From Bacteroidetes bacterium UBA6221 (GTDB lineage Bacteria > Bacteroidota > Bacteroidia > Chitinophagales > Chitinophagaceae), in assembly GCA_002421685.1 (NCBI GenBank), contig DISB01000024.1, positions 6,938 through 70,937 of the forward strand: 64,000 nucleotides of DNA, in the 5' to 3' direction. A model generated the notes under the pieces. That model ran no database searches. It had not been told where the DNA came from and saw nothing but the letters and a program-made list of their open reading frames with translations. Positions within the stretch are counted from its first letter, which is position 1. Each line of letters opens with the position of its first letter. This document shows, one piece after another, positions 44,603-53,591 of this stretch. The position numbers and the translations under genes were made by a program.

Positions 44603-46465
44603 ATGGATAAAAACATGATCAAGATAGACGATTTGCTGCGACAGCGCCTTGGCGATGCCGAGGAGCAGGAGCGCCCGGGAGCCTGGCTCCACATGAGGGA
44701 TCTCCTGGATCAGCAAATGCCTGTGAGAGGGGTTCCGGGAGGCGCATTCAACTGGCGCCGCATGTTTGGGTATTTAGGCGGGTTGGTCCTGCTGCTGGCT
44801 GTATCTGCCGGTGGCTACCAGGCATTACAGTCCTTCAATAGCGACGGCAATATAGCAGCCAACACGGGCGAACAGAGGCCTGAAGGGCCCACTGTGGGAC
44901 TGGCAGGCACGGCAGCCAACACGGTATTGCCTGAAACATTACAGGAAGGCGAAGCTACCCAACAGCCGGCCCGGGCAACTGATGTTGCGGGCAATACATT
45001 GGCGACTAACGACGCAGCTAACAGTAACAGCGATGCAATTAAAAATACACCGTCAAACGAACCGGGCGAACAAACCGGCAACGGCATTAAACATAGCCAG
45101 CCTGCAAACGCAACCGGCAATAATGGCCTTGCTAATAACAACCAGAACGAGAATAATGATGCGTCTCCGGTTATTGCATCCGGCAAAACGGCAAATGCCA
45201 AAACTCTGAATCAGATAGTTGAAAGTGTGAATCCTGGTGTTAAACCGACAACAACCGGCGGAGCTTCCCAGGCGTCTGCAGGAAAAACAGTATCTGCCTC
45301 AACAGCGACTAAACAAACAGCGGCAGCTAATAATAATCCCAATACAGGCACAGCAGCCAATGATAATGGCGCCCCGGCTGTAAAGAGCAGTGGAAAGCAA
45401 AACAATACGAAAGAAGCACAATCCGTTGCTGCATTGAAGCCAACGGAACCCTCGTACGATACTAAGGAAATATCAATAAGTAAAATTGAACGTCACGAGC
45501 GTATCGGCAAAAACGGCGAGCCTAAAATGGATACCATCTTCAATGGCGAGGACGTTATGACCGTTAAAGTGCCGAAAGAGAAAGAGATGCTGGCCCTGAA
45601 TAAGAACGAGGAACAGAAATCGGGTAGCAATATGAACCCTGCGGCTGCAGCCCCCGCTGCTACGAATGCTGCCAGTGAGGAAGACGCCCCGATGCAAAAG
45701 TTGGGCGACCACAAAACAGCTAGCAAGAAAATAAAGAACTACAATCCGCATAGGTTTGAAGAAATGGTGCGCAATGCTAAATTCAGGATGGGTAGTGTCA
45801 AGTTCTATCCCGGCATAGTAGGTGGAATTAATGGTTCTTTCAATGGCAACGTAGGATTCCAGGGTGGTCTTGCCGGAAACCTTTCCATAAGTGACCGTTG
45901 GAGCATTCTTACAGAAGTGAAATATGCACATATTTTGAACTTCTCAAAAGAGCGCATGCAGGATGACTTTGTGGAAAATGTGAAATTTGCAAATATCGGA
46001 GGCAAGGGTGTTTATACTTACGACTCAATGGAACACTACTACAACTTCGGCAGCTATGCCCACCTTGAAGTGCCGCTGATGGTGACATATACGAAAGATA
46101 GGTGGATATACATGCTGGGTGCCAACTTCCGATACAACTTCAAGATCAGCAACCTGCAGGAAGTGGAGCAAAGGTACTTGTTGGAGCAGTCGCTAACCTC
46201 TACAACCGAACCCAAGGTGGAAACTGAAAAAACTATATTGCTCAGCGACTTCTCATCAACGATGAACATAAGTCCCGTTTTGGGAGTGGGCTACCAGTTG
46301 AAGCCTGCATTGCGGTTCGACCTGCGGTTGTCAAAACCAGTATGGAACAATGCGACCACGTTCGGCCAGAAGGAAGTAGCAAAGAGCCTGTACAACGTTC
46401 CGCAAATACAGTTTAATGCAACATGGCGTTGGAGGAGCAACAAACCATACAAAAGAGCTCAATAA
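44603..46465 (+). CDS. Anti-sigma-like membrane protein fused to an outer-membrane beta-barrel-like domain
   Basis: A 620-residue protein from the ATG at 44603 (MDKNMIKIDDLLRQRLGDAEE). Residues 1-45 are a short cytoplasmic part with the pattern RPGAWLHMRDLLDQQMP seen in Bacteroidota sigma-linked membrane proteins. One membrane helix follows (about residues 52-72). Residues 80-400 are a Ala/Asn/Thr/Gly-rich, low-complexity, probably disordered linker. Residues 410-620 are beta-strand-rich and resemble PorT-type outer-membrane barrels (VKFYPGIVGGINGSF, WSILTEVKYAHILNF, closing IQFNATWRWRSN). It may bridge the inner and outer membranes and pass a surface signal to the ECF factor encoded 13 bp upstream. 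Confidence 0.78.
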   Translation: MDKNMIKIDDLLRQRLGDAEEQERPGAWLHMRDLLDQQMPVRGVPGGAFNWRRMFGYLGGLVLLLAVSAGGYQALQSFNSDGNIAANTGEQRPEGPTVGLAGTAANTVLPETLQEGEATQQPARATDVAGNTLATNDAANSNSDAIKNTPSNEPGEQTGNGIKHSQPANATGNNGLANNNQNENNDASPVIASGKTANAKTLNQIVESVNPGVKPTTTGGASQASAGKTVSASTATKQTAAANNNPNTGTAANDNGAPAVKSSGKQNNTKEAQSVAALKPTEPSYDTKEISISKIERHERIGKNGEPKMDTIFNGEDVMTVKVPKEKEMLALNKNEEQKSGSNMNPAAAAPAATNAASEEDAPMQKLGDHKTASKKIKNYNPHRFEEMVRNAKFRMGSVKFYPGIVGGINGSFNGNVGFQGGLAGNLSISDRWSILTEVKYAHILNFSKERMQDDFVENVKFANIGGKGVYTYDSMEHYYNFGSYAHLEVPLMVTYTKDRWIYMLGANFRYNFKISNLQEVEQRYLLEQSLTSTTEPKVETEKTILLSDFSSTMNISPVLGVGYQLKPALRFDLRLSKPVWNNATTFGQKEVAKSLYNVPQIQFNATWRWRSNKPYKRAQ

Positions 46466-46489
46466 CAGGTAAATGATAAGAAAATCACT

Positions 46490-46520
46490 ACAGCCGTTAC
46501 TTCTCAGTAGCGGCTGTTTT
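46490..46520. terminator. Bidirectional terminator between convergent genes
   Basis: ACAGCCGTTACT pairs with AGTAGCGGCTGT (12 bp, one T-G) with a TCTC loop, followed by TTTTC. It covers the last codons of the transporter gene on the minus strand (stop at 46497). Confidence 0.75.
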
Positions 46521-47273
46521 CATTTGCAGTGCCAGGTCTTCTCCCAGGTATTTATCTATCCTGTTCTCAACAAAGTAGATAACCGGCGTAAGTAATAGCG
46601 CCATTATAGCCTTATAAGAATAATTCACCAGCCCGATGGCCAACACGCGCTGCATACTCCAGTCGCGGCCTATGTGAAAAGCGATGAACAATACAATAAA
46701 GCTGTCGATAAGCTGTGAAACCAAAGTAGAGCCTGTAGCGCGCAGCCATACCTTCTTCTGTCCTGTCACCCTTTTTATGCGGTGGAATACCCAAACGTCA
46801 AGTATCTGTGCGACAAGAAATGCGATGAGGCTACCTGCTATTATCCACATCCCCTGGCCGAATATGCTGGAAAATGCAACCTGCATATCGGGTATGCCTG
46901 CCTCCTTTTGGCTGCCCACCCAAAACGATTGCTCCGCCGGTACGGCAATAGCCATGTAAAACATTACGAATGCGTAGCTGATAAGACCCACGGCTATGTA
47001 AGAGATGCGTCTAACCGCCTTTGGGCCAAAATACTCGTTCACGATGTCGGTCATAACAAACTCCAGCGGCCACAACAGTACGCCTGCAGTAAGTGTATAA
47101 GTAAGCCCCTGTTCGCCCAGCAGGCTGAACGGCCTGGGCTCCATGCCCAGCAGCAATTCCAGCGAGAAGAGCTTTGTTCCTATACATTCGGCAATCAGCG
47201 CATTGGCCACAAAAAAAGCTGAGAGAAAAACGAACACGCGGGTAGCCTTGTTCTTCAATATGTCATGTACCAT
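46497..47273 (-). CDS. Queuosine-precursor transporter (YhhQ/VUT family)
   Basis: A 258-residue membrane protein with about six to seven helices. Family features are the early ANALIAECIGTKLFS segment, the central FVMTDIVNEYFGPKAVRRISY loop and the late helix with QLIDSFIVLFIAFHIG. YhhQ-type proteins import preQ0/preQ1 for queuosine in tRNA. No que gene is nearby and no preQ1 riboswitch was recognised in the upstream 80 bp. The stop lies inside the terminator hairpin shared with the convergent gene. Confidence 0.9.
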   Translation of the reverse strand: MVHDILKNKATRVFVFLSAFFVANALIAECIGTKLFSLELLLGMEPRPFSLLGEQGLTYTLTAGVLLWPLEFVMTDIVNEYFGPKAVRRISYIAVGLISYAFVMFYMAIAVPAEQSFWVGSQKEAGIPDMQVAFSSIFGQGMWIIAGSLIAFLVAQILDVWVFHRIKRVTGQKKVWLRATGSTLVSQLIDSFIVLFIAFHIGRDWSMQRVLAIGLVNYSYKAIMALLLTPVIYFVENRIDKYLGEDLALQMKTAATEK

Positions 47274-47357
47274 AAGTCAGTGCAGTGTATTGTGCACTAA
47301 AATAGACAGAAAAAGGAGATGTGATAATAAGTTTTGGCTATTGCCCTTATACCGGGC

Positions 47358-47921
47358 TTAGAAAATGGCGTCCCAGTCGCTATAGATTAGCCCGGTGCCA
47401 CTTGTGGCTGATACCATATTTCCCTCATTTTCCAGTTCGTAGTAATTCCATATCTGGTCTGCACCCTCGGGTATGAAGGCCCTTTCACCCGAATAAACAA
47501 AGCCATTATTCCGAAGGCAAACGTCTAACACCGTACCGGGCAGGGCCCGTGCGCAGACCTTATCCATCCTCAGATTGGCAAATGCCTGGTGTTCTAAAAA
47601 TTCCAGCACATAAGCGGTTATGCCTTCATGTTCCGGCAGCATGGCGCATACCATTTCATACACGCCGGTTTCTTCCAGGTAGTGGAAACCGCCAATGCCC
47701 AAGGCTGCCCCATTATCTTCATACAAACAGCCAATGCTAATGCCGTGCTCTATCCTGTGCTTATCAAAGATCTCCTGTAGGTCTGCCGCAGTTTGCTTTA
47801 TATCCACCGCCGCGATGTATCCATTAACGGATTCAACAAAGCGTGAAAGAATATCAGCCAAAACACCGTTGTCCCGGTCCGAAAAATGTCTCAATTCGAT
47901 GTTCAGAACCCTGATTTCCAT
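47358..47921 (-). CDS. GNAT-family N-acetyltransferase
   Basis: A 187-residue protein started at the ATG at 47921 (MEIRVLNIELRHFSDRD); an earlier in-frame start adds 12 residues that do not fit. The fold is GNAT-like: ELRHFSDRDNGVLADILSRF, IGCLYEDNGAALGIGGFHY, EHEGITAYVLEFLEHQAF and VLDVCLRNNGFVYSGERAF. The pyrophosphate loop is weak, so acetyl-CoA binding is less certain than usual. Target unknown. Confidence 0.72.
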   Translation of the reverse strand: MEIRVLNIELRHFSDRDNGVLADILSRFVESVNGYIAAVDIKQTAADLQEIFDKHRIEHGISIGCLYEDNGAALGIGGFHYLEETGVYEMVCAMLPEHEGITAYVLEFLEHQAFANLRMDKVCARALPGTVLDVCLRNNGFVYSGERAFIPEGADQIWNYYELENEGNMVSATSGTGLIYSDWDAIF

Positions 47922-48090
47922 ACTATGATTTTTTAACGGGAGCATAAAGATAGGCAATAATTTTCATGTATTCTTTAAATGCCGTATTATCTATCCTGAT
48001 AAACCTTTTATTGTCATAGTTGCGTATTATTTAACATTGAGTACAAACCATTGGCACGATTTTTACGTATACTATATTAAACACTATGCT

Positions 48091-48486
48091 ATGCGTTTAA
48101 AAGTATTATTGACGGGCAAAGACAAATATTATCATGAACCCGATGCTGAAATGCTGAAAGGAAAAGGGTTTCTCGTCTATCGTTGCGACGAAACTGTAGT
48201 AAGTGATATGATAGAAGAAGTGCATCCGGACGTGCTGATCATAAATCCCACCGACGAGCAGCAACCTGCTACAACATTATATCATCGCCTGTTGAAGAGC
48301 ATCAAATACGCTAAATTGCCGTTGATATATACCTTGTCGGAAGATGATGTGTACCTGGTGAACGGTGAGCGTACCCGCAGGAACCGTAGTAGTTATATCG
48401 TGGATAACATCGTGGACGGCATCAAGGCTGCATTGAGCGGAGGCTATCGTGGCAGGAACAACATGAAACTTAAAGTAGCCTCCTAA
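48091..48486 (+). CDS. Receiver-like protein of unknown function
   Basis: A 131-residue protein from the ATG at 48091 (MRLKVLLTGKDKYYHEPDAEML), where the family-like start lies; an upstream start at 48037 gives 18 odd residues. The pattern of strands and helices, with VLIINPTDE where a receiver would have its Asp strand and LPLIYTLSEDDVY as a later strand, resembles a degenerate CheY fold without the phosphoacceptor. The end is Lys/Arg-rich (GYRGRNNMKLKV). Function unknown. It overlaps the convergent DoxX gene by 4 bp. Confidence 0.6.
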   Translation: MRLKVLLTGKDKYYHEPDAEMLKGKGFLVYRCDETVVSDMIEEVHPDVLIINPTDEQQPATTLYHRLLKSIKYAKLPLIYTLSEDDVYLVNGERTRRNRSSYIVDNIVDGIKAALSGGYRGRNNMKLKVAS

Positions 48487-48890
48487 TCTTTATCGATAGA
48501 AAATCTGCCGGGGCCAAGAATAAAAATCCCCAGGAAAACAAATCCCAATTCTATTGTATGAGAGGCCTTCATTAGTCCATCGCCATCCATAAGGTGCCTG
48601 GTAGCAGCTACGACCATCGTTATCAAAAGCAAAAGCGCAGCAGGCCGGGTGAAATAACCCAATAGCAGCAATAGTCCACCAATACTTTCAGCAAAAGCGG
48701 CCATAAAACCCCAGAATTCAGGGGCGTAGGTTATCCCGAAATTATCCATGGCTCCGCCCAGCTTTCCCCAACGTTCCGGACCACCCAGTAGTTTGGGATA
48801 CCCATGCATGATCATCATAAAGCCCACACCTGCGCGCATAACCAGCAACGCAAAATTTGAATACTTGCCCAGTTTGCTGAACATCGCCAT
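48483..48890 (-). CDS. DoxX-family membrane protein
   Basis: A 135-residue protein with four membrane helices. The DoxX pattern is clear: NFALLVMRAGVGFMMIMHGYPKLLGG at the start, GFMAAFAESIGGLLLLLGYFTRPAALLLLITMVVAATRH in the middle and a short C-terminus. DoxX proteins are linked to redox and oxidative-stress functions, often as quinone-pathway or oxidoreductase partners; the role here is not fixed by context. Confidence 0.9.
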   Translation of the reverse strand: MAMFSKLGKYSNFALLVMRAGVGFMMIMHGYPKLLGGPERWGKLGGAMDNFGITYAPEFWGFMAAFAESIGGLLLLLGYFTRPAALLLLITMVVAATRHLMDGDGLMKASHTIELGFVFLGIFILGPGRFSIDKD

Positions 48891-49198
48891 ATAAACTGTT
48901 TTTTTTACAGCACGGAAATTACAAATTTAGATGTAGAGTCCACTATTTTACTAATGTCTTGTTGTCAATGGGCATTACCACCACATTTCACTATACACCC
49001 TTATACACCCTTGCATAGTTTACTATGCGCTTCGGTGCGACGGCAGAGAATTAGCGAACTGCGATAAATATGGCAGTTGCCTGCTGCGGCTGCCCATGTA
49101 CGCCGACATGACGTTGAATAAGCAAAAAACCGTAATAAACAAAGTATGGCGTTTTTTCCTGCAGAAACGTGCACAGCAGGCCTGCCCGCTGAGGCGTA
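48891..49198. other. Intergenic region with no recognised gene
   Basis: Apart from the start-side region of the DoxX gene, I see only a short direct repeat (ATACACCCTT twice near 48995-49015) and AT-rich sequence with a weak A/T-arm hairpin near 49123-49157 on the downstream side of the beta-helix gene. Confidence 0.5.
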
Positions 49199-50548
49199 TC
49201 AGTCTTTTACTATCTTACCTGTGATGGTTTGATTATCGCTTGTAATAGCAACGTATAAATACATACCAGGTGGCTGACTGGTGGCATCTATAGTTACCTG
49301 TTGTTTATTACCGGCACTAACATTTGCTATTCGTTTCCCAACCAGATTGTACACAAAAACGCGTTGCAGGGTTGTATTATCTGTCGTTTTTACTGTGAAC
49401 GACTCGTTGAATGGATTGGGATAGATGCCAATTTTTGCAATCAACTTTTCTTGTTCAAATATTTTTGCAGGAGGTGTATAGGTTTGGCAGGTAGTGTTTG
49501 CCTGGAGTATCGGCATGAATGTTACTCTGCCTCTTTTAAAGTCATCTGTATTGTCGTAAATAGTTGATTCTATAACAGATGAATCTATAGTACCCCACCA
49601 ATTTCGCGCAATATGGTAGTCTGCACCAGAATAATTATAAAAATTTAGCGAATCATTGTCATAAATGCAGTTGTCTTCGTAAGTTAGCTGGCTGTCTGCT
49701 GGGTAAAATGAATGTGCGACCCCAATTTTATTATCATAAATACTGTTACCTTTTACCAGGCCCCACGCCATGTTTGTATTGAGGCCAATATGTTTATTGT
49801 GCGCAATTATATTTCCTGAACAAGGTATGTCCCTGTCAAGCTTACTCAATACAATATCGAGTGCTATACCGGTAGTATTGGCAATAATATTGTCAACAAT
49901 TTCAGCATTAGTAGCATGGCACTTAATGCCGTATGTGCCTCCGTTAATGTTATTACGATAAAAGCGAGCATTTGTTGTATGTTCGGCATAAATACTTGCA
50001 GTAACAAAGTTGTCCTTCATAATAAACATCTCAACGCCGCCTGCCCTTATGTGAGAATACATAAACTTGGAATTTTCAATTATTAGCGAACCATGAGGTC
50101 CCCATTTATTATCAACTACAATACTTGCATTGTTGAAATATGAATTGGATATATAGATGTGCATAATATCAAAATGAAGCATAACCTGACCCTGATTTTC
50201 AAAATGGCAATATTGAAACCGCAGAGTATCACTTTTTTTTTGATAAAATCTCAAACCTCCCCACCATTCTTTACCTTTCTTAGGTTTGAAGGTTATAGAA
50301 TCTGCTGTTGTTCCAGATGCCTGGAGGTACCCATATACATCTATTCTTTCATCACATTCAATAACTACTCCCGGCTCTATTGTAAGCGTGAAACCATCTT
50401 CAATTTCAATAGTGCCATTAAGTACATATGGACTTCCTGCCTTCGTCCAGGTAGTATTACTTCGTATTTGTCCCGAAACTTGAGTGGCGGCATTTGCATG
50501 CACAAAGGAGGATAGCAAACAGATAATGGTAAGCGCTAACTTGTTCAT
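49199..50548 (-). CDS. T9SS-exported parallel beta-helix protein
   Basis: A 449-residue secreted protein. After a signal peptide (MNKLALTIICLLSSFVHANA) come an LTIEPGVVIECDERIDVYGY region and short beta-helix turns with Asn/Asp ladders (IVDNIIANTTGIALDI, GNIIAHNKHIGLNTN, YDNKIGVAHSF). The last 80 residues are a T9SS sorting domain (IGIYPNPFNESFTVKT, GMYLYVAITSDNQTITGK). Beta-helix proteins often bind or cut polysaccharides, but no catalytic site is evident. Confidence 0.85.
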   Translation of the reverse strand: MNKLALTIICLLSSFVHANAATQVSGQIRSNTTWTKAGSPYVLNGTIEIEDGFTLTIEPGVVIECDERIDVYGYLQASGTTADSITFKPKKGKEWWGGLRFYQKKSDTLRFQYCHFENQGQVMLHFDIMHIYISNSYFNNASIVVDNKWGPHGSLIIENSKFMYSHIRAGGVEMFIMKDNFVTASIYAEHTTNARFYRNNINGGTYGIKCHATNAEIVDNIIANTTGIALDIVLSKLDRDIPCSGNIIAHNKHIGLNTNMAWGLVKGNSIYDNKIGVAHSFYPADSQLTYEDNCIYDNDSLNFYNYSGADYHIARNWWGTIDSSVIESTIYDNTDDFKRGRVTFMPILQANTTCQTYTPPAKIFEQEKLIAKIGIYPNPFNESFTVKTTDNTTLQRVFVYNLVGKRIANVSAGNKQQVTIDATSQPPGMYLYVAITSDNQTITGKIVKD

Positions 50549-50659
50549 AAAAAAGTGGTTTAAAAGGTCATTCTCATATTAAAGATACAAATCACACCAA
50601 AATCATGCCATATTACTTCCCACAGGGATAAAAATTTACTTTCCGCAGACAATAGCGTA

Positions 50660-50687
50660 AAGAGGCCCGCCACGCGGCAGGCCTCTT
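50660..50687 (-). terminator. Terminator behind pgk
   Basis: AAGAGGCC pairs with GGCCTCTT, and inside it GCC with GGC, to form a GC-rich hairpin 22 bp after the pgk stop. The T-run behind it is weak on both strands. Confidence 0.6.
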
Positions 50688-50708
50688 ATTACTATAAGTT
50701 TTTGCTTA

Positions 50709-51920
50709 TTACTTGCGTATTGCAGCTATACCCGGCAGTTCTTTGCCTTCAAAGTATTCCAGCATAGCGCCGCCGCCTGTGGATACGTAACTAACATCAT
50801 CGGCAAAGCCAAATTTGTTTACCGCAGCTACGCTGTCGCCACCACCCACCAGCGAGAAGGCGCCGTTCTTAGTAGCTTCCACTACTGCTTCAGCTATAGC
50901 CTTGGTACCGTGCTGAAATTTTTCCATTTCAAATACGCCCATCGGGCCGTTCCATAGTATCGTCTTCGATTCTTTTATAGCTTTACTGAAGTTCTCGCAA
51001 GCCATTTGTCCTATGTCAAGTCCCATCCAGCCTTCGGGTATCTCAGTGCTGGCGGCAGAAGAAGTCTCAGCATTGGCTGCAAACTTGTCTGCCACAATAC
51101 TATCTGCAGGCAGGTGCAGGCATACGCCTTTTTCTTTAGCCTTATCCATCAGCTTCCTGGCAGTATCCAGCCGGTCGTCTTCGCAGAGCGAATTGCTAAT
51201 GTTTCCACCCATAGCCTTGAAGAACGTATAAGCCATACCACCACCTATAATAATGTCGGTAGCTTTATTCAGCAGGTTTTCTATTATCAGTATTTTATCT
51301 GACACCTTAGCCCCGCCAATGATAGCTGTAAAAGGTTTCCGGGTATCGTTCATCACTTTCTCTGCTGCGTCTATTTCGGCCTCCATCAGCAGCCCGAACA
51401 TTTTATTCTCAGGCGGGAAGAACTCAGCTATAACAGCCGTAGAAGCATGCGCCCTGTGCGCTGTTCCAAAGGCGTCGTTCACATATACGTCGCCGAGGGC
51501 GGCAAGTTTTTCAGCAAAGTCACGGTCACCCGCTTCTTCATGTTGCGTGAAGCGGAGGTTCTCCAAAAGCAATACCTGTCCGGTCTGCAATTCGGCGGCT
51601 TTCAGTTTTGCCTCGCGGCCTACGGGATCGGTGGCAAAAAATACTTCCGTATCCAGCAACTCTGCCAGGTGGTCTTGTATACGCTTCAGTGTGAAGTTGG
51701 AAAAATCTTTTGTAGGGTCTTTTTTTATTTCCTTTAGCGGACGGCCCCAATGACTCATCACTATCACACTTCCACCATCTGTAAGTATTTTTTTCAGGGT
51801 GGGTATAGCGGCGCGCATACGGGTATCATCTGTTATGGCGCCGTCTTTTATGGGCACGTTGAAGTCCACGCGTACCAGTGCTTTCTTACCGCTGAAATCG
51901 AAATTGCTGAATTTGCTCAT
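50709..51920 (-). CDS. pgk: Phosphoglycerate kinase
   Basis: A 403-residue glycolytic enzyme that makes ATP from 1,3-bisphosphoglycerate. Motifs: KKALVRVDFNVPIKDG, MSHWGRPLKE, LLENLRFTQHEEAGDRDFAEKLA, YVNDAFGTAHRAHAST, IIGGAKVSDKI, IIGGGMAYTFFKA, ILWNGPMGVFEMEKF and SLVGGGDSVAAVNKFG. Length is standard. It lies 101 bp downstream of gap on the same strand, with the gap terminator between them, so it may have its own promoter or partial read-through. Confidence 0.97.
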   Translation of the reverse strand: MSKFSNFDFSGKKALVRVDFNVPIKDGAITDDTRMRAAIPTLKKILTDGGSVIVMSHWGRPLKEIKKDPTKDFSNFTLKRIQDHLAELLDTEVFFATDPVGREAKLKAAELQTGQVLLLENLRFTQHEEAGDRDFAEKLAALGDVYVNDAFGTAHRAHASTAVIAEFFPPENKMFGLLMEAEIDAAEKVMNDTRKPFTAIIGGAKVSDKILIIENLLNKATDIIIGGGMAYTFFKAMGGNISNSLCEDDRLDTARKLMDKAKEKGVCLHLPADSIVADKFAANAETSSAASTEIPEGWMGLDIGQMACENFSKAIKESKTILWNGPMGVFEMEKFQHGTKAIAEAVVEATKNGAFSLVGGGDSVAAVNKFGFADDVSYVSTGGGAMLEYFEGKELPGIAAIRK

Positions 51921-51982
51921 AAAAAATTAGTTGCTAATCTGTTTCCGACAATATTAACGTTGGTGACTATTATTAGTTGAAA

Positions 51983-52014
51983 AATAAAGGGCTCTTAACA
52001 CAGAGCCCTTTATT
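51983..52014 (-). terminator. Strong terminator of gap
   Basis: A perfect 13-bp stem AATAAAGGGCTCT/AGAGCCCTTTATT with a 6-nt loop, followed on the minus strand by TTTTC. It lies 8 bp after the gap stop. Confidence 0.85.
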
Positions 52015-52021
52015 CCAATAT

Positions 52022-53035
52022 TTATTTGCTTATCAAACCTGCGAAGTGTTTCACAGTACGCACCAACTGAGATACATAGCTCATCTCGTTGTCGTACCAG
52101 CTGGCAGTTTTTACCAGTTGCGTATCGCCTACAGTCATCACTTTGGTTTGCGTACCGTCGAACAGTGAACCGTATGATGTGCCGATCACATCGCTTGAAA
52201 CGATCTCGTCTTCAGTATAACCAAAGCTCTCGTTAGCCGCAGCTTTCATTGCGGCGTTGATTTCTTCGGCAGTTACTTTTTTGTTCAGTACAGTTACCAG
52301 CTCTGTGAGCGAACCTGTAATGGTAGGTACACGCTGAGCGCCGCCGTCCAGTTTTCCTTTCAGGCTGGGCAGTACCAGGCCGATGGCTTTGGCAGCGCCT
52401 GTAGAGTTGGGTATGATGTTGGCAGCTGCAGCACGTGCGCGGCGGAAGTCGCCTTTGGGGTGCGGAGCATCCAGTGTGTTCTGGTCGTTGGTATAAGCGT
52501 GTATCGTGCTCATGATACCTGATACGATGCCGAATTTCTCGTCCAGCACCTGTGCCATAGGGGCCAGGCAGTTGGTAGTACAGCTAGCGCAGCTGATAAC
52601 AGTTTCGCTGCCGTCCAGTATATCGTGGTTCACGTTGAACACTACGGTCTTCATTTCGCCTGTAGCCGGGGCAGATATTACCACACGTTTGGCGCCTGCA
52701 GTAATATGGGCCTTAGCCTTTTCAGCATCAGTAAAGAAACCTGTACATTCCAACACAACATCCACTTCGTGCTTGCCCCAGGGAATCTGCGCGGGGTCTT
52801 TCTGCGCGTATATCTTTATTTCATCACCGTTTACAGTTATAGAATCTTCACCACTGGTAACATCCGCCCCGAAACGGCCCTGCGCCGTATCGTACTTCAG
52901 CAGGTGGGCCAGGAATTTAGGACTGGTCAGGTCGTTGATGGCTACTACATCAATACCTTCCATATTATAGATCTGGCGGTAAGCCAGGCGGCCTATACGG
53001 CCAAAACCATTAATGGCAACTTTTACTGTGCTCAT
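52022..53035 (-). CDS. gap: Glyceraldehyde-3-phosphate dehydrogenase, type I
   Basis: A 337-residue NAD-dependent enzyme. The Rossmann start is VAINGFGRIGRLAYRQI, Asp/Asn at AINDLTSPKFLAHLLKYD, and the active-site Cys sits in SCASCTTNCLAPMAQVL, with the His in the later IMSTIHAYTNDQN. The C-terminal block WYDNEMSYVSQLVRTVKHFA is standard. The gene has a well-formed promoter (53075-53106) and a strong terminator; its product feeds phosphoglycerate kinase encoded next. Confidence 0.97.
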   Translation of the reverse strand: MSTVKVAINGFGRIGRLAYRQIYNMEGIDVVAINDLTSPKFLAHLLKYDTAQGRFGADVTSGEDSITVNGDEIKIYAQKDPAQIPWGKHEVDVVLECTGFFTDAEKAKAHITAGAKRVVISAPATGEMKTVVFNVNHDILDGSETVISCASCTTNCLAPMAQVLDEKFGIVSGIMSTIHAYTNDQNTLDAPHPKGDFRRARAAAANIIPNSTGAAKAIGLVLPSLKGKLDGGAQRVPTITGSLTELVTVLNKKVTAEEINAAMKAAANESFGYTEDEIVSSDVIGTSYGSLFDGTQTKVMTVGDTQLVKTASWYDNEMSYVSQLVRTVKHFAGLISK

Positions 53036-53074
53036 TGTGAGAAATTATTTAATATGAATAATTAAAACGTGCCG

Positions 53075-53106
53075 CAAAGGTACGGGTCGGGTTGATAATA
53101 TCCAAA
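53075..53106 (-). promoter_or_regulatory. Promoter of gap, textbook Bacteroidota form
   Basis: On the minus strand TTTG (53103-53106), a 20-nt spacer and TACCTTTG (53075-53082) match the -33/-7 consensus TTTG-N19-21-TAnnTTTG. The ATG lies about 40 bp further on. It serves as an internal reference for the same layout in the dispersed elements. Confidence 0.75.
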
Positions 53107-53194
53107 GTGCATGAACGAAATGGGCTATATTAACAATGCAATAGTAAACAAGGCGGAGTAGCATAATATCAGTTTTCCTTTCTATTTTTCGGGC

Positions 53195-53566
53195 ATGGAA
53201 AACGGTACTACCGAATTGTATCAGTCGCCGCGCTACAGGATGCTGGAAAACAGCCATATACTGCTGTGGCTCATAAAAGACACCTGTTGGGCGCTGGAGT
53301 TTAAGACAGGTGGTGTGGTGATGATAACCCCTACCCTGGGTATGGCTATATACCTGGTTTGGCGCTCTCGGGGCAGCAAACCCGAATTCTTTCATAACAC
53401 AGCCATAGTACTGTGGATAATAGCCAACAGTATATGGATGATTGGCGAGTTTAACGACCAGGACTGGAGGCAATATGCTGTAGTGCTGTTTGCCGCCGGG
53501 CTAAGCGTGCTGGTACTGTATTATTTGTTTTGGTTCAGGAAGGTACCGCGTAACCCCAACCCCTAA
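53195..53566 (+). CDS. Small membrane protein of unknown function
   Basis: A 123-residue protein with three hydrophobic stretches (about residues 42-56, 68-81 and 92-110). A soluble N-terminus (MENGTTELYQSPRYRMLENS) precedes them. I do not recognise a family. The last codons and stop (VPRNPNP) lie in a CCCC-repeat that continues as the REP-like hairpin at 53558-53575, so its C-terminus may derive from a repeat insertion. Confidence 0.68.
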   Translation: MENGTTELYQSPRYRMLENSHILLWLIKDTCWALEFKTGGVVMITPTLGMAIYLVWRSRGSKPEFFHNTAIVLWIIANSIWMIGEFNDQDWRQYAVVLFAAGLSVLVLYYLFWFRKVPRNPNP

Positions 53567-53575
53567 AGGGGGGTT
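53558..53575. repeat. Short REP-like hairpin at a gene end
   Basis: AACCCCTAAAGGGGGGTT, a CCCC/GGGG stem with a TAAA loop that contains the stop codon of the upstream gene. It has the same form as the hairpin at 42636 and faces the tail of element copy 3, as in copy 2. Confidence 0.5.
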
Positions 53576-53591
53576 ATACATCCCCAGATGC

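Noticed and set aside
48060..48080. Fourth element copy suggested by TTTTTACGTATAC before the receiver-like gene
   Set aside because: Only 9-10 bases match; there is no TAnnTTTG box there and no TCTTTGACATA at 40 nt.
49120..49160. Possible terminator in AAAAAAC...GTTTTTT near the beta-helix gene end
   Set aside because: The GC part of the stem is too short and mispaired to support a terminator.
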